From NCBI GenBank assembly GCA_018292915.2, contig JACVVK020000293.1, positions 599,001-663,000 on the forward strand: DNA of 64,000 nt. Direction: 5' to 3'. Made by a program: the position numbers and the translations under genes. Under the pieces are notes generated by a model. That model saw only the letters and a program-made list of their open reading frames with translations. It searched no databases and had not been told where the DNA came from. This stretch comes from Batillaria attramentaria. Its lineage: Eukaryota; Mollusca; Gastropoda; Batillariidae. This document shows positions 1-11,180 of this stretch, piece after piece; within the stretch, counting starts at the first letter, position 1; each line of letters opens with the position of its first letter.

Positions 1-7
1 TTAATCA

Positions 8-140
8 TGCATGATGGTGAGGATGATGATGACAATATGATGATGCTACGGAGGTCCACGCGGTTTGGGACTGCTAGACAAGGCCGAATCCTGCGCCTCC
101 TGTCTTAAACATCCCGGCGATAACCAGGCCCGGGAACTGG
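8..140 (-). repeat. SINE family S3, fragment
   Basis: This stretch matches the better copy at about 31.42-31.82 kb. Shared parts are the GAGGATGATG-type tail, GGAGGTCC.CG.GGTTTGGGACTG and the ATCCCGGCG..ACCAGGCCCGGGAACT block. The orientation is set by the tail on the left, so the element reads on the minus strand. The tRNA-like head is missing here. Confidence 0.6.
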
Positions 141-483
141 CATTTTTCAAGAAAGAAAAGTTAAATTTAAAAAACAGCAAAAAAAACTTTTACTCAATTC
201 AAGAACGCTCACGGTTGCATGAGGAAAACACTAACACTAAACAAACCGATCACTAGGAATCATTAATTTTGTTAAGTTAATCTAAAAATGTTCTTGCAAC
301 CAACAGTCTGATCAAAGGCAGTGAAATCCTCAGACTTGCTGGAAGTCAATATTCTTCTGGTAGGTTGACTTATGAAGAAGTGTCGCCTGTAACAGAAACA
401 ATAGCTGGTTTATGTTGATGTCAGGACCAGACCCGAACAACGTAATTATATATTCCTAACAAAACTGCTGACAACACAAATAA

Positions 484-540
484 TAATAATAATAATAAGA
501 AGAAGAATTGTATAGGCGCTTTACCCAGTTTCCTTCCATA
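484..540 (-). repeat. SINE family S2, 3' end fragment
   Basis: An AAT repeat is followed by ATTGTATAGGCGCTTTACCC, the 3' end of family S2 in reverse orientation. The same junction occurs at 13.25 kb and 46.6 kb. Only the tail is present. Confidence 0.55.
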
Positions 541-589
541 CCAGCTAAAAGTAAGGGAGATTTGCTGACGCAGCACAGCACATATGCTG

Positions 590-1030
590 GTGTCCTCAGT
601 CTAGACCTTCTTTACAGAAATAGGAGTGTATGTTACTATCGGTGGCTTTGTTAGGGTCCAGTACAAATAAAAACAAGATGGCCACCAGCCCAATATGTTG
701 TTTCCATTCAATGACCTGCTGCAGTCACAGTCGTAGTCGTTGTGTCATGTATGCAGCCCGCGCGCACACGCCGGAACGCAAGCTCTCTGACATCAAGCAT
801 GCTGACATAAAGAAAGTACTGAAAACCCTTATCGTGCCTCTATGCACTTGCAAAAACCCAAACACATGAGGTCGTGTGAGCTCGCCTAGCTGGTTGACGT
901 CACAACTTGTTGGCGTATGCGAGGTTCTACATGGGTGAATGAATTCTTGTAATAAAGTCGTTCCCCTTTGACAGAGTTACTTCCCGCAGACCTGACTGAC
1001 AGACGATTGCTTACTGGTATCGGAGAAGAG
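590..1030. repeat. Low-copy repeat shared with 27.36-27.67 kb
   Basis: The block around GACGTATG/GGCGTATGCGAGGTTCTACA and AAAGTCGTTCCCCTT.GACA occurs again in the same orientation near 27.5-27.65 kb. No convincing coding frame crosses it. It may be an old interspersed element or part of a segmental duplication. Confidence 0.45.
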
Positions 1031-1096
1031 ACCCTCTCTCTCTCTCTCTCGCCTTAGACGCGCGCTTGCGCGCGCACGCACACACCCCCCCTCCCC

Positions 1097-1128
<32 letters not shown>

Positions 1129-2248
1129 TATGCAAAGACCTTGGAATCAGAAAGACGCGTCACTCCTGCCCTCGTAAGATTAGACTCCAGAGTGCAGTCC
1201 CTTTTCGGCGGGGCGTGAAAATGTGACTGCTTACACCCAGCGCCATTTTTAAAAATGGCGAATTTTTTTTTTAGAAAAGCAGAGACTTGTGTGTCATATG
1301 ATTCGATTTGAAACGAAGTCTTGAATATCCGACCACTTTTCGTTTGGGCAAAATCTTTGCCAGCGGACAATTATTGTTGCGCTTTCATGGCACTGTTTAC
1401 GTGGTAGACTGATCCAACAGGATGTGAGTAAACGGCAAGGGGGTTGCACTCTGACAGGCAAGGGTGTTGCACTCTACAGGCAAGTATTATTGCACGGTGC
1501 AGACGATCACGTACCTGCCTTGTGGTGGAATAAGAGACGATTACAAAAGCATACACACCCGTGCTCTAGGACTGAATGTAATAATAGATCTGTCCATTCA
1601 GACAGAGACAGGTTATGTATGTCTCTGATTCAGAAACACGCCTACTTTCACTCTGAAGACAGCCTGCTAATCACTTGCGCCACTGAGGATCCCTCTGGGT
1701 TCAAAGCTGGTCAAGGATGACATAGTGCGCGACCTTGTGTTTGAGAGCACCGAGACAATTTAGGCCCGTCACGGTAGCGCAGTGAGCGCCATTTCCCCAC
1801 TGTGCACAGAGGTACTTTCCACTGAAAGACTCTGTGCTCCAGAGAGTGTCGTAAGAGAGACATATAGCGGGACAACGCGAAGAGTTGTCTGCCCGCATTA
1901 GCGCGCATCCTAGATCTGGCCCCTATAGTGACAGCATGGCGGAAAGTGGAAAGCGATCACAAAAGCATGCAATTGTGTTCTGCGCCGAATTGTTCAAATA
2001 ACAGACAAATATAAACGGGGAAATACTTCTTTTGGTATTCCTGTTGAAAAACAAACATTTTTTTTTTCGCTTTCTTGTCCAAAAAAAGAAAAAAAAAAAA
2101 AAAGACCTCAAGTGGTACGTGTGCATGCAGTGTAAACTAACAGTAAACACACGCGGCTGACGCAGATACAGCGTAATTTTTTTCCCTGACAACTTTACAA
2201 ATCACGGTGACTTAAATTGTGCTAGCGTCTACCTGCATCTAAATTCAG

Positions 2249-2287
<39 letters not shown>

Positions 2288-3150
2288 AACAAAATCATCC
2301 GGCTGAACTTCGTTCTAACCATTGTAAAACCATATCACAACATAGAATCTGCTGGATCGTCGGTCGCAGATATGATTAATGCTGAGTTAGCAGGAAGTAT
2401 TCAGCGGATGCGTCCATCTTTGGATCTCTCGCACATTCGATCTTTCTGTGTTCCGTACTAGTTTTACTTGAACACATCGAACGAAATGCACTGCGTAGCC
2501 TACGTACAGCAGTGAAAGCCAAACTAGATCTTTCTTTCGTCCTCCGGAACTTTGAGAGTACTTATGTTTTCCATAGGCCTAAAACACATGCGAAATATAT
2601 GGGGGGAGACCACCTGGCAGTCGCTGACATCTTCGTTTTTGTTTATTTTCTTAAAATGTTTTACGGCGGCTAGTGTAGGGTTGGGTCAAACAACTGCGTA
2701 GATCTGCGGGATGCGCGCTAATGCGCGCAGACAACTCTTACGCGTTGTCCCTCAAAGGGAGGTAAGTGAACTATCTTTATGTTTCCAAGATCTTTGCATT
2801 ATGCTTCTGAGTGTGAGTCAGTGGCAAAAACGAAACCCACTGAAATTCCCGCTTTCCACATGTCAAGTTGTAGAGACTCTTGCGAAAAGATACTGCATTT
2901 CGATGCAAAATAATTTCTAGACCATCCCAGAACATGCTGGTGCAGTAACGTCAGTAGATTACGTCACCTTGGAGAGATTTCGAGCCTTCCAGTAAGTTGA
3001 GGAATGTTCTAGATCTGACGTAAGCAGCCCCCCTGCACAGCGTTCTGGATTCTTCTTCTTTCATGAATTTGTTCTCCGCGCATATTCTGTTCATAAAGTA
3101 TTGGAGTTGTAGTCTGTTGTATCCCGTATCATCTCTGCGAGTGCACGATG
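1031..3150. other. Intergenic stretch without recognised gene
   Basis: The stretch holds a CT run near 1033, AC microsatellites at about 1100-1128 and 2251-2283, an A-run near 2085-2102, and an inverted repeat with arms at about 1865-1918 and 2703-2755. Open frames here lack splice context or recognisable composition. A poor candidate for the last exon of the minus-strand Ig-like locus lies at 2222-2232. Confidence 0.4.
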
Positions 3151-4336
3151 ATGGCGACATAGCATAAGTAAAATACAACACCACGTCTCCAAACAGAGGA
3201 ATTCCGAAAGAAAGTGGCGAGACACCCCCAAGAAAAAACAGCATCACGTCAATCAAACATGACGCACTTACTTTACGTCAGTGCGCGTGCGTCTCTTCTT
3301 CGATGTTTGTGAGGCGTGTGGCTTGCAGAGGAAATGTGCTGTGAGTACAAATTTTCGAGTCAACTGACGATAACGGCTGCAGTGAATTTTTCTAATTTTT
3401 TTGTATATTTTTTATGGCACCCCAGGCTCATTATCTATGTATAGTAGGAGCGATTTTGAGATCTAAAGTGTGTTCACCAGCACTTTCATCAGGTACGGCT
3501 TACGCCAAAAGTATAAAAGCGACAACCTCCAAACTTCACTTAGTTGAGAGTCCGTATTCATGCTATCTATGTCCAAAAAATGGAGTGGTTTAGGTAAATA
3601 TTACGCCTTTAAACGCCAGAAAGCCACTTATTCTGAAAAGGGCGATAACTCGCAAATCATGTGTGCAATTGTACCTGGATCGGGCCTTCTATTCAACAAT
3701 CTTGATTCATTTAGAAACCCCAAATTTGAAATCGATCGGTTCAGTATTTTCGGAGAAATAGGCATCTGAACTGGGTTCACATGCAATGTCAACTCAGGCT
3801 CGGTTTACATGAAAACTATAAGAGCGACCATTTTCTAGTAGTGAGTCAATTCAGAGTCCGTATTCAAGCTATCTACTGCCAAAAAATTGAGTGATTTAAA
3901 TAAATATTACGCCTGTACACGAAAGACAACCAACTTGTCTCAAAAGGGCGATAACTCCCAAATCACTTAAGCAATCATCACACGCTTGAATCGTCTAATG
4001 TAACATTTTGATAAATTTGGATACCCCAAATTTGAAGCCATTCGGTTGAGTATTTTCGAAGAAACGGGCCTGGACACAATTCACACACGCACACACACAC
4101 GCACATCCGCACAGACGGCACTCAGTGAGGAGAAGAAGCGCGTTCGGAACAGCATACATGCCAGCATCGATGACGCAGGTTTTCTTACGTCATTGTCAGA
4201 GTTACACTTGCATAATCGTCTCTGCGGGAGATCGGCAGTGACGTGCGTTTGTACCACAGATGCTTGCCTATGAACGTGGAAATTTTAGCCCGTCCTATTA
4301 TGTTGTTTCCATTACTATGGAAACAACATAATAATG
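3150..4336 (+). repeat. Interspersed element R, copy R1 (hairpin-ended)
   Basis: R1 shares several blocks with the inverted copy at 9.74-10.5 kb and the shorter copy at 30.88-31.11 kb: ACGTCTCC..., CACGTCAATCAAA.ATGACG, GGGCGATAACTC.CAAATCA, GACGTGCGTTTGT. It ends in a near-perfect hairpin, TGTTGTTTCCAT, a 4-nt loop, then ATGGAAACAACA (about 4300-4336). It contains two tandem units of roughly 290 bp (about 3490-3780 and 3790-4070), each with GTCCGTATTCA.GCTATCTA and ACCCCAAATTTGAA. No coding frame was recognised, so it is probably a non-autonomous transposable element. Confidence 0.6.
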
Positions 4337-4392
4337 CATAGTCTTTATAGAGCGCTGCTCTCCAAACACCCAGGACTCGCTGCGCTTACAGC

Positions 4393-4397
<5 letters not shown>
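4337..4397 (+). repeat. Short SINE-like repeat with TTTATAGAGCGC core
   Basis: The block CTTTATAGAGCGC.G.TCTCCAA...CTGCGCTTA reappears at 25386-25448, and a divergent copy occurs near 47384. Each copy at 4.4 kb and 25.4 kb abuts a long AC microsatellite, which suggests a shared 3' structure. Confidence 0.5.

Positions 4398-4463
<66 letters not shown>
4398..4463. repeat. AC microsatellite
   Basis: Uninterrupted AC dinucleotides, about 66 bp. Confidence 0.95.
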
Positions 4464-4467
<4 letters not shown>

Positions 4468-5203
4468 TTATTTGTTCTATCACCCAATCTGGCAGGTGCA
4501 GCGACATCAAACGACTCATCGTACAAACAAACAGAAGCTAACTATCAAAGACTTGACGGAAGAAAAAGATGTTCAGAAGGCATTTAAACATGGGTAGTGA
4601 AGGGCTGAAAGCGGATTTTGATTGGCAGAGAGTTCCAGACAGAAGGGAGATAACTCTAGGTTAAGCAACTGCGGAGACAGTTGACGCTAAATAGACACAA
4701 ACAAACACAACTAATTGGCACACGCGCCACCGTGGATTGAAAACACCGCACGCGCGCGGTAACTGAAGGCCTCGGCGAACAAAGGCTATTGTTTTCATTT
4801 CATTTTCGTTCTACAGCGATTGGCGGAGAGCCGTGGGGTAGCCCTTGATGTACCTCCAAGGGAAAGGTCGTTGATATTTTGGTAAACAAAAGGTGATACC
4901 CACGTAAACAATGCCCGAGTCCCTATCTAAAGCATACCAGGCTTTCAAAAATTCCACTGCCCTTGACACTTTGCTGTAAACCAGCCAATCAGGTGTGGTC
5001 CGATGAGCGCTTGACTTTCGCCTACTGTTTCCTTGCTCGGGTTACAACTACTAGTGATCTTCTCTGTCACCTCCCGAAAACTACACCTACGGCCCTACCC
5101 CCGAAAACCAGCCTAGTTTAATATTGCACAGAGCTGGCCGGAAAACAAAAGGGTAGTGGGCGAGCGAGGGGATACAAACCGCTCGACTACAAATGTTACT
5201 TAC

Positions 5204-5394
5204 AGTCGCTCGCCACCACACTGAGAGTGCTGTTCGCTTGTTCTGTGCCGCACTTCATCACACAACGGTAAGTGTGCTCCTGTCCACACGCGGATGGCGC
5301 TGTAGTATGCCACCATCGTTGTACCCAGCGCCTCCTACTAACGTTGATGGTTGGCACTTCTTCCTCCACGCCACCAGCGGATGAGGTAGTAGCA
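5204..5394 (-). CDS. Exon 3B, second half of Ig-like domain
   Basis: The exon begins after TGACCTGCAG and ends at GACT|GTAAGT, a canonical donor. It is 191 nt, entering in phase 2 and leaving in phase 1. The protein shows A-P-S-A-C-G-Q-E, Y-R-C, an extra nearby Cys (V-M-K-C) and S-T-L-S-V-V-A-S-D before the donor. This matches gene C at 32.3-32.4 kb (A-P-S-C-G-Q-E-Q-R-Y-R-C and G-T-L-S-V-V). The final Cys codon would be completed by the next exon. This is the better preserved of the two exon-3 copies. Confidence 0.65.
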
Positions 5395-6766
5395 CTGCAG
5401 GTCACATGATCAGATTGAAATGAGACCGGTCACACAATCATATTGAAATGAGGTCGGTCACATAAGCATACTGAAATGTGAGGCAGGTCATAAAAGCAGA
5501 TTCAAATGAGTCCAGTCACATAAACAACACTGAAATGAGGCAGGTCACATGAGCCTACTCAGTGAAATTAGGCAGGTCTCATAAACATAATTATTGAAAT
5601 AAGGCAGGTCACATATGAGTGTCAAATGAGGCAAGTCATATAAGCATATTGAAAATTAATGCGGTCGATCACATAAGCATATCAAATGACGCAGGTCACA
5701 TAAACGTATTACTAAGCAATTATTGAGATTAGGTCAGCACAATTATTGAAATAAAGCCAATCACATGAGCTTATTGAAATGAGGCCGGGTCACATGAGCA
5801 TATTGAAATAAGGCAGGTCACATAAGCTTACTGAAATAAGACACGTATATTCACATAAGAAATACGACATAAGCATATTCACTGAAGTGATGCAGGTCTT
5901 ATTAACGTGATTATTAAATGAGGCCGGTCACATGAGCATATTGAAATAAGGCAGGCCACAAAAGCTTATTAAAACGAGGCACGTATGAGAGTTAAATGGC
6001 CGGTATGCTTGAAATGAATTTCCTTGTTTTCCTGATGATCCCAGTTTTGGGGAACGGGGGAAAGAGGCATGTTCGGAAACTGGAACAACTGTCTTCGATG
6101 GCTGGCCTGTGTTGGAAAAAAATCTTTGGACACTGCACGACAGAGTGAATGATAGAGTGCACAGTTTTCAGTGTGTGGGGTAGGCTAGGACGCCACATCA
6201 GTTCACTGAAAAAAATTACGTTAGCAGTTTGTTGTTGCTGTTGTTGTTGTTCGTGGTGGTGGTGTTGGTGTTTTGTTTGTTTGTTGTTTATTGTTGTTGT
6301 TGTTGTTTTTGTTGTTTCTTTTTTTCGGGGGGGGGGGGTGGAGGGAGATAGCTGTCAGTACACATATCTTGCTGCTCAGTGGAAATATTCAAGTTGACAG
6401 TTTCGGTTAAAAGAAAAACAAACAAACACAAACAAACAAACAAACAAACAACAACTCACGGAGGAAATGTGCCACACTGAAATTCATCGTGTAAAGGCCA
6501 CAGTGACGAAATCATTAGAAGAAGAATACCTGCGGTTTCCTGTCAAGTTGGCCGTCCTGAAGAGGTACACCTCGGGCTTAGCTCGAAATCCGAAACCCCA
6601 GCACGATAACCTTATTGGGCGATTTTGTGCCATGCAGTATCTGGGGCCATCCTCTGTTTGGTTAACATCTTCAATGTGGAATTTACGGACCTCACACCGA
6701 GGGCTGAGTCCTGTCATGTCTGTGAGAGACAATGACAATGACAATGACACTGATATTGACAATGGC

Positions 6767-6827
<61 letters not shown>

Positions 6828-8003
6828 GACGTTTACGGCAGCAGGTTTGTCAAAAAAAAAAAAAAATGAAACCTGTTCACGATGACCCGCCTGAAGGGAA
6901 ATCGGGTTAAAGAGGTAGACCACTCACACACGAACTCACACAACACCTATTCACGATACCTGTTTGGAGGATTTGAGGTGTAAAGTAAATCACCTCTAGA
7001 ACTGCCTCATCCCAGCAATTGGAACAGTACAACGGCCAGAATGAGCGTTTTGCGCAAACTTTTCCTTTCCCCATAAGGAATGAATAAAGTATCTTTTCTC
7101 ATCTTATATGGCTTTGCGTGAGAACAATCAGCGTCAAAACATGAAGCGAGGTAGCACTGGAAACGCTCGCGTACATTTTGACTGCACCCCGTAAACCATG
7201 GAATCCAGGGAATAAGGGATGGGTGAATGTGTGTTTGAAGGTTGAGCGTCTTCTGTCCAACACGAGGGTCTGTCGGGGTTCGAACTCGCCGCGACCTTCA
7301 GACCTCGAGTCCCGCGACGCGAAAAGGGTTTATCCACTCGACTACCCCCCTCCCCACCCCCAATCTCTCTCTCTCTCTTATGATCTCGGACACCAAAAAT
7401 TTAAAGAGATCCGTTTTAAACGATGAGTACGAACCACTGGTTGTAATTAGAGTTTTTGTTTGATTATTATTGTAGAATGTAGTGAGGATTTCTTGTAAGA
7501 TAGACAGAGATGCCTACAAGAATTATCCTAATAACCTTTTCATCATCATCATCATCATCATCATCATCTCTCTGTCTCTGCGCCCCATTACCCCACGTCC
7601 AAGGATAGATATCTTTAAAACAAGCTTATCATTCTCGGGTGCTACTCTTTGGAACAGTTTGCCCACTCTAATTACAACCAGTGGTTCGCTCTCATCGTTT
7701 AAAACGGATCTCTTTAATTTTTTGGCGTCCGAGATCATAAGCCGCTCATTGTCATTGTTATGGCTATCTCACTGCTTTTCACCTACACATGCATCACTAA
7801 ATTCTACTTAGTGCCAAGTACCCACTTTCACCTTTCACCAGTATAACGTTCTCTAATCTGTATATGATACGTGTACAAATTACTCCTCTTCATTTTCACC
7901 CACTTCTATGGAAATTTTCACATTATTTCTGTTTACGATTATGTTCTGCATAAATGCGTGCGAATAATACATGCGTGATGCTGTGTATGTGTGATGTGGT
8001 ACG

Positions 8004-8073
<70 letters not shown>

Positions 8074-8203
8074 CCCTTACTTAGTATCTCCTCTTTTTTC
8101 TTTTTCTTTTTTTGACAGTAGTATTAGCTCATGTAGTGTAGCAACGGCAAGTTTTGAAATTGGTATGTATAATTATGCCTGTAATATCTACCGTTGTAAA
8201 ATA

Positions 8204-8253
<50 letters not shown>

Positions 8254-9971
8254 CGGAAGAATATGCAATACGTATGTATCCAGAGCGAATTGTCAAGTAC
8301 ACTGACTAGTGAACGGAGTAGGTCGAAGGTCACTTGTGTCCTCGTCATCAGTGATGACGTCAGCTTTTTTCTTATGCGACGACTATTCTGCGCTGAGTGT
8401 TGCTGTTGTTGTTGTTGTTGTTGTTTGGAGGGGAGGAGGGGGATGGGGGGGGGGAGAGAAGCTGAAAATGGTGTTATTTACCATCATTGCTCGCTACCAC
8501 TCTGATCGTGCTGGACGCTCGTTCTTCGCCGCATACTGCCTCACAACGATAAGCGTGCTCCTGCCCAAGGACGGATGGCCTTGCCGCACTCCACACCTTC
8601 CTAACGACTCTCCTGCGCCGATGTGTCACTCTGTACGCGTCCAGTCTTTCCTCCACGCCACCAGCGGATGAAGTAGCAGTAGCACTGCAGGTCACATGAG
8701 CAGATTGAAATGAGGCCGGTCACATAAGCATATTGAAATGAGGTCGGTCACATAAGCATATTGAAATGAGGCCGGTCACATAATCACACTGAAATGAGGC
8801 AGGACACAATCAGCAGATCAAAATGAAGCAGGTCACATAAGCATTATTATTGAAATGAGGCAGGTCACAGCCTATTAAAAATTAATGAGGTCGGTCACAT
8901 AAGCATATTAAAATGAAGCAGATCACAGTCATAAGCATATTGAAATGAGACAGGTCACGTTAGCACAAATATTGAAATAAGGCCGATCGCATGAGCATAT
9001 TGAAATAAGGTCGATCACATGACCAGATTGAAATAAGGCGAGTGGGTGGGTGGGTTTTTCGGGCTTTAAGCCGCGCAAGCACCAAAGACTAATTCGCGGC
9101 TATTGAAATAAGGCAGATCACATAAGCCTATTGAAATGAGACAGGTCACATAAGCATATTGACATGAACCAGGTCACATACGCACTGGAATGAGACAGGT
9201 CACATGAGCATACTGAACTGAAATGAGGCAGGCCACATAAGCTTATCATAGTTAAAATGAGGCACGTATGGGAGTAAGATGGCCGGTATGATTAAAATAA
9301 ATTTCCTTGTTTGCCTGATCTTCCCAGTTTTGGGGAACGGGTGAAAAGAGGCATGTCTGGAGTTTTGGGGAACGGGTGAAAACAGGCATGTCTGGAGTTT
9401 TGGGGAACGGGTGAAAAGAGGCATATCTGGAGTTTTGGGGAACGGATGAAAAGAGGCATGTCTAGAGTTTTGGGGAATGAGTGAAAAGAGGCATATCTGG
9501 AGTTTTGGGGAACGGGTGAAGAGAGGCATGTCTGGAGTTTTGGGGAACGGGCGAAAAGAGGCATGTCCGGTGTGCTGAAAAATGGCAGACTTGTCTTTGA
9601 AGGTCGGCCTGTTTTGAAAGAAATCGTTGGGCATGCGCACGACATGAATAATCTGAGAGTGCACAGTTTTCAATGTGTGGGGTAGGCAAGTACGCCACGT
9701 CGGTTAACTAGAATAATTACGTTAGCAGTTTGTTTGTTTTTATGTTGTTTCCATAATAATGGAAACAACATTATAAGACTGATTTTTCTACGTTCGAAGA
9801 CAACTTGTTATGGCACAAACGCACGTCGCCTGCATTCTCCGCAGTGACTCACTGGTGAAATACGTCACTGTCAGAGTTGTGACAATGATGCAAGTCTAAC
9901 TCTGACAATGACGTATGTTATCAGCTCTAACGCGCATGGTGCACCGGAACGCATTCTCTTATTAGTGAGTG

Positions 9972-10038
<67 letters not shown>

Positions 10039-10614
10039 CAGGCCTGTATCTCAGAAAATACTCAGCCGAATGGCTTCAAACCTGGGACCTCCAAATAAAT
10101 CAAAATCCTTTCATAGAGCCTCCAAGGCATTTGCGATTGCTTCCATGATTTGGGAGTTCTCGCCGTTTTGACAAAAGTTGGTTGTCTGGCGTTTTCAGGC
10201 GTAAAATTATTGAAATCACTCCATTTTTTTATGCTGATAGCATGAATGCAGACTTAGAAGTACAGAGTGAACTACAGAAGATGGCGCTCTTATAGTTTTG
10301 AGGTAAACCGTACCGCACATTTGGCAGTGCAGGTAAACCCATTTTAGATCTCAAAATTGCTGATACCGTACGTAAGTAATGTGCCTCTGTATAAATATTT
10401 TGCCGACGTCATATTTGATTGACGTAATGCTGGCATTCCTTGGGGATGTTTCGCCACTGTTTTCTGAATTTCTCCAGTCGGAGACGTGGAAAGCAGGAAT
10501 TTCATCAATGTTTTGGTTTTGTTTTTGCCACAGTCTCAGCATTTTAACAGAGTGAGAGCACGTCAGTCACAGAGATCTCAGTGGAGCACATACACAAACG
10601 CGCACGCGCACGCG

Positions 10615-10680
<66 letters not shown>

Positions 10681-11121
10681 AGCGCGCTGCATACATGACA
10701 CATGGTGAGAAAACCTTCTCAACCTTGACTGTTAAACATACTGAGACATTATTAATTCGACCTTTAGCAGCAGCGACACTTCAAATGCATGGGACTGCCT
10801 TCATTGCTAGAATTGTGTAAACGTGATTACGTCAATAGTATAATGGGTCATCCCAGTAAGGACAGACGTCATAGCTTTCACAGAAAACAACGGGACATCT
10901 CTTTTCCAAAAGAAATACTGACATGCCCAGTGTCAGTTGTTTCCATTGAGAGAGAGAAAGGGGGGGGGGGGGGATGGTAGTTTAACGTAATTTTTTAACC
11001 ATATACGGGTGACGGGGCAACGATGAAATAGCCAACACAAATATTTGGCCCCAGCCGGGGTACGAACTCAAGACCCGAGAATTGGAAGGCCAACTCTCTA
11101 CCATTCGGCCACCCCGGCTCC

Positions 11122-11180
<59 letters not shown>

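Noticed and set aside
2222..2232. Last exon of the minus-strand Ig-like locus (ATGCAG|GTAGACGC, Cys-Arg-Arg-stop)
   Set aside because: Resembles the gene C and D last exons for a few bases only; no polyadenylation signal and 3 kb away. Too weak to annotate as an exon.
9200..9673. 157- and 117-residue reverse frames rich in Pro, Phe and His
   Set aside because: They follow the 35-bp minisatellite, whose period is not a multiple of three, so all frames stay open by repetition; the paralogous locus has one unit and no such frame.
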